This document shows, piece after piece, positions 54,297 to 64,000 of a stretch of 64,000 nucleotides of DNA; positions within the stretch are counted from its first letter, which is position 1, and each line of letters starts with the position of its first letter. A program made the position numbers and the translations under genes. A model generated the notes under the pieces. That model worked only from the letters and a program-made list of their open reading frames with translations, was not told where the DNA came from and did no database searches. Source of the stretch: Akanthomyces muscarius (lineage: Eukaryota; Ascomycota; Sordariomycetes; Hypocreales; Cordycipitaceae); NCBI RefSeq assembly GCF_028009165.1, contig NC_079246.1, positions 930,001-994,000 of the forward strand, written 5' to 3'.

Positions 54297-57200
54297 CGCG
54301 CTCTATTAATCTCAACACATTTCCAGCTTCTAGCTGCAGACAGCATGTGTACATTGGGGATGCTCCTTTCCGTTTCCATTATTATCCTATTTAGAGGGGC
54401 TCAGACAACATATTTTGGCGTTGAAAAAGGTAACAGGGTTGAACTGCAAGGTTCATTGTAATTAAGAAATGAGTTCACTTTGAATAACATATATAGCTAG
54501 CTCTCCATTAATATCACGGAGATACGTCTTACATCCCACTCCGAAACACCACCTGCTGCCTCAACTGCATGTAAGCGCGCTCAAGACTCTCTTCAAACCG
54601 GGAGTTACAAGTTGCTGCACAAATGATGACCGCGCAGCCTAACTCAGGTATGTCTTTGTCAGAACACGGAACTCGGGGGAATAGTCGACAGCAACAACGT
54701 CTGTGGAATGCTGAACAGCGCCGCTGGCGTCCTACGCATCTTGAAACGAATCATGCCCTTGAACAAAAATAACTTACTAGAGTGCAAACATTCTTGTAGT
54801 GGCTGTGACTTTCGTTTCCTGTCATGACGAATGGTACCCCTCATCGTAGCATGTTGAACAGCGCAGCCTCACTCGCGAGGAGCCTAGCTTCTGATAAATG
54901 AGCTTCTCCCCTGTGCAGATGGCATCTCCTGACGCTGCCGACTCGCAAAGTACAATTGAACTTGCCACTCTAGAGTCGCCGCAGGCAAAAATGGTTGTGC
55001 TTTCGAGTCGTTGGCACATTGTGTCTTGAAAGTTGGAAGGAGCAGGGGCGTAAACAAAGGAGCCTGGTTGTCTTTGCTTCTCCCGACGCAACGCTTCATT
55101 TAAATACACAAATTTTGAAGCTTGCACACACAGTTTCATTTTACAGAAGTTCTGGTGAGCCTGGTAGTTGATTGAGATCTATGCACCTCGTCTGCTGAGC
55201 TCTCGACCCGGGCGTATTCTGTCATCGAAGCATGGCTCGAGCACAGCCAGGCGCCTCATTTTTGATGACGCAAGGCGTTTTCATCTATCTGGGCATGATG
55301 ATATCTTGTTCAATCTTGCTTTTGACTCAGAGAAATGAATGGGATGTGTGCGGTTTTCATGCTTGCAGGTCACCACTGTCATGATAGCCACCACGAGCCA
55401 ATGAGAAGCACCCGTCATCGTTGTTGCCAATCTCTTGTGAATTTCCCGGTGAGAGCTGTCTTTGATAACTAAGTTATAACATTGTATGAGGCCACTGCGG
55501 AACAAACACCGCGTGCCTAACCCGACAAATTTTTATCCTAAAATCATCGTAATCAAACGTCGACTTGACCGTAACAACTAGCCGAGCGCCCACAAGATCA
55601 AACCTGTGTAGCACAGCACCGCGCATCTCAAAACCCTACGTCTCGGTAAGAGCTCAAATACTTCATCCTTTCTTACAAAGCTCTGATTTCGCCCGAAAAC
55701 TGGCGGTCGTGGCCGTTGGCCGCTACGATGTCTCGGCTATAGGGTACGCCTAGCCCCCAAGTGCGCAGCGCCTGAGTGTCCGCCACGTCAATAGGCACAT
55801 TACACAGCATACGGCGGCAGGATGCCTGCCAGGACTCGAAAACTTGACCTCAGATGTAACGTCTACTAGTGTCTTGGTGCCCGTGTCTCGGAAGCACGGT
55901 GTGAGGCTTTCAGGCAAGCAGAGGCATGCGAGCGTCGCCGTGCAGTTTCGCAGGAGACGAGATTGTAGCACCCTTGGCCCCCTCACATGCTGGCCGAAAC
56001 AGCAGAGCAAAAAACATCGTCCCACAGGATACTTCAGACTTCCTGGTGCGATAGTACTCTGCGCATTCAGCAGCAATAGCGCGCTGGATACGCGACGTGT
56101 TAGTGGCTTGTAGATAGATGTAGATGCCGTGCTGGGTCTGGACCATCTACCACGACGATCACCTATAAACGAAAGTACAGGACAAGTGATGATGGGATTG
56201 GCCTAGACTGTCTTATATTATCTACTTTGGCTCGTACCAATCAATACGTGTCTAGTTGGGGAGTTGCAAGCTGGACAAGCCTAATGCTAGGTCAGGTTGG
56301 GCGCAAACTCGGCCGTATGATGCCATGTACCTCGCACAACCAATGAGACAACCACAGGCAGCCAGAGACGACCAATAAAAAGGCCGGTGCTGCCAGCAAA
56401 AGCTACTCGTAGCAAAAGCGAGGTTTACTTATAAATAGTAACGCGCAGGTGGATTTCTCCAAAAGTCAAAGATTCGCGTCTCGGTCGTGCTACGGTCTAC
56501 GTAGTGCACGGCATGTGTGACGCGACCTGTATGGATGCCTTGCCAGCCGTCACGCCTCGGGAAGAGTAGCCCTCTTTCTTGTGTGGTTGCAGTGCCGGCA
56601 GTTGATTTTTGGCCGCGTCGACACTTACAGTTGTCAGTTCATCCTTGGAGATTCTACAGACCCCTATGTCGTGTGGTTACTATCACCTGCATCTTGCTCT
56701 TTATTGGAAAGCAATGCGACGCTCTTCGACCTTTTTACAGACAGCCCGCATTCGCAGTACTCAGCAGATTTCTGGAACCTGCATCGCAGCTGTCCCAATC
56801 AGGCATTTCGGTGCTACCCACACAGACTGGGCCAGCCCAAAGGCTCACCTCAGGTTTATGCCTGAGGACAGCAGACTGGCTGAGAAGAAGATGCCAAGGA
56901 GCGAGCAACGGCAGGCAGTCAGCGTGACTCTTTCGCACGCAGCAGAGGAAGAAGCCCGCGCTGGATACCTACGAGTAAGACTGCCTACAGACCTGGCGGT
57001 AGCCAGTAACAAAGCAGTAACAGGTAGCACTGGGCATCCGAGTACATGACCATTGCGCCCACCAGCAGAAGGGTACATTATCCTCTGGTGGACTCTGCTA
57101 GTGTGTCGTTGGACCGGTTCCACCGACCGCGGTCTAGAAGGGGGCAAGGGGTCAAGATGTCTGTTGGTGGAGTTGCCTTGGGCTCTAAAAAGATCCATTG

Positions 57201-60200
57201 TTTCCGTCTTTCCAAAAACTCTGCACCGGATGCCGGATTAATACTGCTGCCGGGGCACTATTGTCAGTGCGAGTTAATTCCGAGCGCAAAAGCCAAAGTT
57301 GCCACGGGCGTCGAAGGTACGGGAGCGGCCCATTCCCTAGCGGGCTTCGTGTTGTTGTACACTGGGCCTGTCTAGTACATTGTTACACGGAGTATCCGTA
57401 CATCTATTTTCTTCTATTCTGGCCTGGTTGCCTGGGCCGTCGTCCCAGCGCTTTGGGAAGAGGAAAGGAAAAAAGTCAATGACGATGTGACATGTGAGGC
57501 GCTACCACAAAGAGCAAGGGCCCAGTTCCGGTCAACAGCCCACCCGGATCTGCAACAGTGGAGGAAGAAGACGGAAAAAATGTTTATGATGATGAAATCG
57601 GCGAAAACTCCGACGTTCGCCCAGTTTCGGCACATGGGAAGAGGTACTCGCACGTATAGGCGAGCACATATTAATCACCATTGCAGTTCGACTTTGTCAC
57701 CGGAAGTGTTGGACGGGACCAACTTATGGCACGACCGGGAAGCGACGGGAGCGAGCTTGTTGAGAACTGGCGATGAACTGCTTCGGGTCAGCCTTGGCTG
57801 GGAACGATTATTGGGAAGAAATCAAGCCACGCGAGAATTACTTGCAGATTCTGTCTTGCAAGCTCTTTTCCCGTTGTGGCAGCATTTGTGACCATCATCC
57901 AGCCATCGACGCAGCTCAGCTAATCGCAGTGCTCGTCGACCCTCCAAGTATCGTTGGCCCGCGCTCCAACTAATGCAAGGCACTGATAGGAGATGATTTT
58001 AGATGGTAAAAAAAACTAAAAAAAACTGGCTTGGGCGTTTTCTGTGCCCAGCGACAGGTACCCGTGGTTGTAGTGGTGGCACTCCGCCACCGCCGCCGTC
58101 CGCCTGCCCGCCGAGCTGGCGTTCCTAGCCCTGTGTAAGCAACAAGAAAAACCTTTTCAAATAAGGACGATGCGAGAACTGCGCCGGTCCACTAGAACTG
58201 CACGCGGATCTTTACTGTTTTGAGGCGAAACCGTTGGCCGGGCTTGTGAAAGAGCAAGCCCCAGAGAGAAATGTTCTTGCGCGAGCCTATCATGAGCCAC
58301 GGCTATTCCGCTATGCGTCTTTTTCTTTTGCCAATTGCGAATGAGGCCTTGCACTTTAGAAGACGAAATAAGCCGGCGATGGCAGCTGAAAGCTCAACAT
58401 GTGAGAGCTGCTATAGATGAGATGCAATAGCTCGGGCACATTTGGACGTGCAGGTCCTGCGCGCTACGCTGCAATCTAACGAGATGCATCGTCGTCCGGT
58501 CTCGCATATGCAGTACTAGGCCGTTGAATATTCAACAACAATGAACCGACTCTTGCATGGAGGCACGCAAAGCCGAACGATTTACCGGCGACAGCTCCCG
58601 TTCTTTTGTCCTTGGGCCGCTTGCAGAACTCGGTAACTCACCAGACATCACTCGCTCTTCTTCCGACCTCTCCGGACGACGACAGTCCCGTCGTTGCGGT
58701 TCCAGTGGAGATGCCTGTCACTGTCGGAGCGGCCCCGGCGATGTAACAACCCCAGCACGGCCCAGCACCTTGGAGAGCAACCGCCTCCGCTCGCAATGCG
58801 GCCTGAAACTGTCGCTGGGGGCCAGGGCCCATGTTCTGCCATGCATCCGGTTGGAGCTCTGCATCGCCGCCAACAAAATGCGCGATAATGGGCCTTCCGC
58901 ACCATTGTGGGTTTGCATGCAACCTGTTCGCACAAAGCGGAAGGGGTCAGCACTGGAGAACAAAGGACTCCAAGCTCGGTGTGCGCTTTGGAACTGGGTT
59001 ATCAGGGCCCAGTAGACATTTGTGAAAATTCTTCTTTGCGCATCGGCCGTGGTCGTGGCTAGTTCGCTGGTATCTTGCCGTGCTGCGCGGCGCTGCTCGC
59101 TGCAGTGCCGTTGCGCTGGTCTCGAATCGTCTAGTGTGTGTCCACTGCCTCTGACCAGGCCTCCACGAGGCAGAGTAGCAAAAAGGACCCCCAAGAGGAA
59201 GCAAGGCACGTACCGCAGCAATTCCGATGTCTAACTAGGACATGTGCTGGTGCTGCAGCCACGGCTGAAGCTGCGTCCTGTACGTGCCGTAGACGCCAAA
59301 TGGTCTAGATGCAGAACCGCAACCATGCAATGGTGGTGATTTGATGCATTTCATATGAGAGATCCATCTGAGCATATTGCGTGATTTGTCCAATGGGAGT
59401 CTTGAAAACACGAAAGCCACCTGCAGCCACTGGCCGGTCTGCGAGTACGCATGTGAGGATGGCCAATCTGGCTGCGCGAAGAAGGAAAGACGCCCATTCA
59501 GTGCCCGGCCCGAAAGAGAGCAAAGAGCCTTGCGCATGCTGCGAGCGGATTTGAAGCTGGATTTGGTAGTACAGTGGCGCAAATTGGCTGCATATTACGA
59601 GGCCTCGTCCTGAACAACAATGCTCTCCCCAACGCCGACTTTACTGTTTCACGAGGGAGCTACACTGGAAGCCCAAACGGCAAGACACTGACATGCCACC
59701 ATTGGCCTGCCTCCTAAGCGACCGTTTCCAACTTTTTGCCTTTCCACATTATCAGTATTATCAAGGGACCTGGGGCTGTGCTCTTGATCGTGGGGATGAA
59801 GCTCGAGCTGCCAGATTGGGCCATCAATAGCGCCAAAGTCAACCGCCTCAGCGGGGCACCAGCTTGCTCACAAACGAACCCTTTTCTTTTTCGCCAATGG
59901 CACTGGGAGCCGCGGAGCCGAGAATGATGTGATTCGGTGTAAATACTTGGGCATGGTGCTTATGAGACTTTTGTCCAATAAAGACCCTAAAGAAAGCCAC
60001 CGTCCGGAAGGAGAAGCTGGCAAGATGCGCCGGAAAGCCACCTTTGCTGTGGCTTTCGTTGTGGGTTTAGTTATTATTTTATCTGGGCTTGCGGGTTTAC
60101 ACTGAGCACATATAGCCCGCCGCCCGTCCCGGCCTTGTGTCTAGAACGTTGGAAAAGCCCATTATTCCTGTCCTGATAAGTGGGCATCTGCTGTAAGCGA

Positions 60201-61539
60201 AGGAACCGCAGACAGCAACGCTGAATTCTCTTCGGGGGCCAGCCTCGACGATCCCAGTGCCGTGATTGATGAACTGGCGACGCGTATGCGGGAAGAAATG
60301 TAAAACTTGAGGATAAATGCCGCTCTGACCTTGTGTTCTGGCTCCCAGCGCGGGGGAAATCTACTCGCATGAAGCTTGGCGTTGCGTCTTCCGAGTTGTG
60401 GCTCGATTGGGACGTCTGGATTATGCGTGTAAGCAGCAGCGTCGGGAGGGATACCGCGACTCAGTATCCGTAGATCTGTTTCGAGACTGCCGATGAACAG
60501 AACAATGTACATGGGATATGACTCTGCTTCTCGTTTGTGCTGGAAACATTTAGAAATATGGTGAAACAAAACACCAGCGAGTTGCTCAGGCGCTCAGACT
60601 GTCAAAATCATGTCATGACATGCGGCAGTGAAGCAGGTATGACAGCACCACCAACCAGGGAACCTTGCAAGTGAGGCTTTCTGCATGAGGAGAGGGCGCG
60701 AATCTTTCTCGACGAGCTTATCGGTGAATTTACCTGGCAGCTGCACTTCCAGCGGGTTTCTCTTCGGGCCAAGTACCCAGGAGAGCGGCAGGACAGGTCT
60801 GACGTGGTGCTGGCCCATTTGCTCCTGGATAACGGACAATGCAGTCTCGAATTCTGTAGTCGTAGAACCAGACTGAATTCAGCTACCTGGGTGGTTGGCC
60901 ATTAATTAGCAACGAATAGGTGCTTGGTGCTAGGCGAGTCTCTTCACGGTTAGCCTGACGAAAAAGGACCAACACGTCCAGTGACCCAGGGTGACTGACG
61001 CCTAGCTCAGTGTCTTACAGTGGGTTTAGCGCAACAAAATAGCGCACTTCACTAATAGCTGACTGGCTTCAGTGGGCTTTGGTGGGTTTCGGGCGAGCTT
61101 TCCAGCGGGCTGCTCGGCTGGCTTCAGTGGCTTTTTTTCTTCTTCGGTGGTTCAGCGAAGGCTCTATGGGAACAGTGGACCCTGTAGGTTGTCATCAGTC
61201 ATAGTAATGCTGCGCAAGAAATGGCCAATCAAGTGGGCAAGAAAATAAGAATACAAAGATTATAGAGAAAATAGAGAAAATTGCACATTGACCCAGTGAC
61301 AGGCTTTGAGGAAAAAAAGGAGGGCGAAGAGGCCGAAGCGAGCGGTGATGCGAAATTGTTCGGCGCACGGCAGATGGATGCTCGTCCAAGTACGACACCA
61401 AACCACGTTGTTAACAAGAGGGTGTCACTGCCGGGCGCAGTTGAAAACAAAAAAAAAAATAGGCAAATAATAAAGCATGACAAGCACACCAGGAAGTCGC
61501 GTGAAATAGCACAGGGCCTGCTCTGTCTGAGTACTGCCG

Positions 61540-61562
61540 TGTGTGTGTGCGTGTGCGTGCGC
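61540..61562. repeat. (GT)n-type microsatellite
   Basis: GTGTGTGTGCGTGTGCGTGCG-type run in the gene-free right region. Confidence 0.7.
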
Positions 61563-62729
61563 GTCTGCATGAGTCGAGTTTGCTGTAATGGCATGCCAAC
61601 AGCAACTGTGCCATGCTTCGAACTGGGGGGCAGGCCTTCTAGCCTTCTAGACTCATCTACCGAGTTGCACGGCGCTTGCTCGCGAGGGCGCTCAGGCAGT
61701 TTCAAGATTTCGAGGCCTGCGAGTTTCGTGTTCTTCGCTCGCACCAGTGTGCACTGATGCTGTGCTCCTCCGTCCTTGATCCTTGATCGCTGCCTCTTTC
61801 TGCGCCTGATGGCTTTTGATCTTGATGCGAGGCATGGTGTGCTGTTTGAGTTACTCTGCTGTGGGTGCATGAAAAACGTGGTTGACCGCACCAACAAAGT
61901 GCCACAGCAGAGAGGGCGAGCTTTGCCAGACGACATCGACATCGTCGACTGCCGACCTCTGAGCTTACTGGTACCTAGCTAGCAATTGAGTTTTCATGTG
62001 CATGGCAGCTGACTGATTCGCTGATTGCTGCTCTATCCTCTCATGTCCCAATTGGTCCGGCTTCATTCCATTTCTCAACTTTATTTCCTTCTTTTACTTC
62101 TTGTCTTGGACAGACGTAACGCCAGTTGACGTGGGGACCCGTCAGCTTCGCTGGCACACACGTACGCTGTAGTTCGAGCAACAGCACAGCATCAAGCCTT
62201 GCCTCGCTCCTCCTGCTGTATTCCACCCTAGACTAAGTTGCAAAGAGAGAAAAAAGAAACGAGGAAAACCCGTCACCGCTTCTTCTACGTGTTCCCCCTT
62301 TTGCAGGCCTTTGTTTGCTGCGATGCTGGCTGCCCAAATGCATACCCAAAAAAAGCGCGAGGGCGGTGGACAGGGACCGTACCTATGCAGAGGCCCCAAC
62401 GACAGACAGCCCAGCTCCCCAGCCTCGCGTCCCAGCGGCATGGATTTGGGTTTACTTTTTAGGGGTCTCGTCCCTCTCTTGTCGACGTGGACGACTTGGT
62501 CCCCAGTCGTTCCCGCAAATGCACACCGTAAATCGAAAGACGGCGGGCGGACGGACGGACAGACGACAGCCTGCATTGAGAGCAACTGGGCATGGGTAGC
62601 TTTACATTGAACGGGACGCCCCAGACAGCGGGAAGACGAGACACAGAGAGAGACACAGAGAGAGGGAGAGAGATCCACCTCAGTCGACAGCCAGTGTGTT
62701 TGTGCGGCGATAGGTTGTCTGAGATGCCA

Positions 62730-62771
62730 GGGGGGGGGCGGTCCTCAATTGCCGTTCCTGGGGGGGGGGGA
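62730..62771. repeat. Two long G-runs 30 bases apart
   Basis: G-runs of about nine and twelve bases on the plus strand, separated by about 21 bases. Confidence 0.7.
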
Positions 62772-63182
62772 AACGGCCTTGAGCGTGACGCTGGGAAACT
62801 GCAACCGCGGCCATTTGTGATGAGTCTTGCATTTAGAAGCAGACGACCAGAGAGCGCGTATACATGTCTAGCGAATCGGACCTTGTCAACCGCTCCCTTT
62901 GGGCAGACACGGATGAACGTGACCTCTGCTCCACGAGCTTGTTATGCCTTATCAACCAAGATTTGCCAAAAGGCCGCGCCTGGCTGGGTACCTAGCAGCC
63001 CCGGAAGCTGTGATGCGGTGACCCGGGACCGCGGCCTCGCTCTAGCTTCATTCCCTCTTTTAGCGTTTACCATGACGATAATCCTTGCTTTTTTTTTTCA
63101 TGTCTCTCTCTACTTGTTGGGCTGTAAGGCGGGCCGTGGAGAGTGATGACGCCGGACCGGGAATGGTAGAGCCGGACGGCTG

Positions 63183-63205
63183 GGAGAGAGAGAGAGAGAG
63201 AGAGA
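63183..63205. repeat. (GA)n microsatellite
   Basis: About 11 GA units. Confidence 0.8.
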
Positions 63206-64000
63206 GGCAGGGATGATGTGTTTTTGGGGCCATGCTTTCTTTTTTTGCCCGGCCTGGGGGCATTCGTCGAAGCTTCGACGGCGCTAGTATGGGTAAATCG
63301 TCGGCGCGGTGAGCTTGGCGGGCAACTCTAACCTACTTGGTACACATGTGAGCCTTCAAGCCGTACTGCCGACACGTGGCCGTCTGCGGCTAGTCCTGCT
63401 GTCCTTTGTCGTTGTCAAGACTAATTCTTCACCGTACAGTCTGTTTAACAAAGAATTGGCATTGATTCCAACGTGTTTCGACAAAGGAAAGGGCAGAGAG
63501 AGAGATGCGGTGTTGGGGAATGGTGGATGGGGCCGGAGACGGGCGTTGCTGGTGCGCAGGTACGCCCACATCCACTGTTCAATGTAGCTACCAGTAATGA
63601 CTTACCGAGCATGCTTTGGTTGGAGTCGACATGCGGGCGGAGGCGAGAGCCCAACGTGCTCGATGAACGGGTAGTTGGGGAGCGGGAGCGGTGCAGCAGC
63701 TATGATACCCGAGGGGCGATATTGCATTTTTATCGAACTGGTGGTCTACTTGGCAGTTTTATTTTTATTTTGGTCGCAGTGCAGCTGCTGCAAGCAGTGT
63801 GAGGAGGAACACGGCGGCATCATGCGTCATCTACCGTCCCTCAGTTCATCCATACATGACGAGACACGTCCAGCCTGTAGATATCCAAGACAACCCAGGG
63901 TCATAGGTCTGCACATGATGTTGGCATGTGTTGTAAAACAAAAAGCATCGTTTATAAAATGGGAACCGTTTCCCCCTCTTGTCTGCCGCTACTTTATTCA

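Larger units (their letters stand above)
54297..64000. other. 9.7 kb stretch without a supportable gene
   Basis: Open frames up to about 230 codons exist on both strands but overlap one another, lack domains and are biased by microsatellites and homopolymers. Visible structure: (GT)n at about 61540-61562, GA-rich repeats at about 62640-62672 and 63183-63205, G-runs at about 62730-62738 and 62760-62771, and A-rich runs near 58010-58026. No intron-exon structure could be pieced together by eye. The last 3 kb looks like the promoter or leader landscape of a gene beyond the right edge, but that is only an impression. Confidence 0.5.

Noticed and set aside
57487..57891. 134-codon plus-strand frame
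   Set aside because: Not low-complexity, but no motif, no intron support and no conserved feature; left out for lack of evidence.
61229..61942. 237-codon minus-strand frame
   Set aside because: Runs through a (GT)n repeat and shows no domain; composition looks non-coding.
62142..62678. 178-codon minus-strand frame
   Set aside because: Cys/Ser/Leu-rich translation of pyrimidine-rich repeats; no recognisable fold.
1..64000. tRNA, rRNA or CRISPR features
   Set aside because: No tRNA-like A/B-box pair, rRNA sequence or regularly spaced repeat array was noticed on reading; a tRNA scan was not possible.

Overview
The window is nuclear DNA of a filamentous ascomycete, most likely a sordariomycete of the order Hypocreales. 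Short GT-AG introns (about 50-98 bp), TACTAAC-like branch points, several P450 genes, a fungal NRPS, a Zn2Cys6 regulator and a trichodiene-synthase-type terpene cyclase all point that way. The species cannot be named from the sequence alone.

Left flank (1-9.2 kb): sparse. It holds two small genes of unknown function (1610-1942 and 6373-6947), a non-autonomous inverted-repeat element (MITE-like, about 8437-8824) and otherwise long stretches with no supportable gene.

Central region (9.2-45 kb): a secondary-metabolite cluster. In order it holds a two-module NRPS (minus; A-T-C-A-T-C with a leading half C domain); a CYP58/TRI4-like P450 (minus); a CYP68-like P450 (plus); a trichodiene-synthase-like sesquiterpene cyclase (minus); a full-size ABCB transporter (plus); an HSL-type alpha/beta hydrolase (minus); a TRI3-like HxxxD acyltransferase (plus); an FMO with an unusual C-terminal domain (plus); a third P450 (plus); and a Zn2Cys6 transcription factor (minus). 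A plausible reading is that the cyclase makes the sesquiterpene skeleton, the three P450s and the FMO oxidise it, the NRPS supplies an amino-acid or dipeptide part, the acyltransferase and hydrolase add or remove acyl groups, and the ABC pump exports the product. A trichodiene-type cyclase next to a dipeptide-type NRPS is unusual and is the main candidate for an undescribed pathway.

Right region (45-54 kb): four genes on the plus strand with a nitrogen or guanidine theme: two agmatine-deiminase (PAD-Porph) paralogues flanking a HOL1-like MFS transporter and an amidase-signature enzyme. The second deiminase is whole except for one in-frame TAG exactly where its paralogue has an invariant Trp. 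This could be a mutation, RIP-type damage or a site for A-to-I mRNA editing. A small ORF follows.

Right end (54.3-64 kb): nearly 10 kb in which no gene can be supported. It is rich in microsatellites and G/C homopolymer tracts. A 5'-truncated, stop-containing Tad1-type LINE fragment lies at about 42.5-42.8 kb and a cluster of direct repeats lies in the hydrolase/acyltransferase divergent promoter (33.0-33.3 kb). No rRNA, tRNA or CRISPR was seen.
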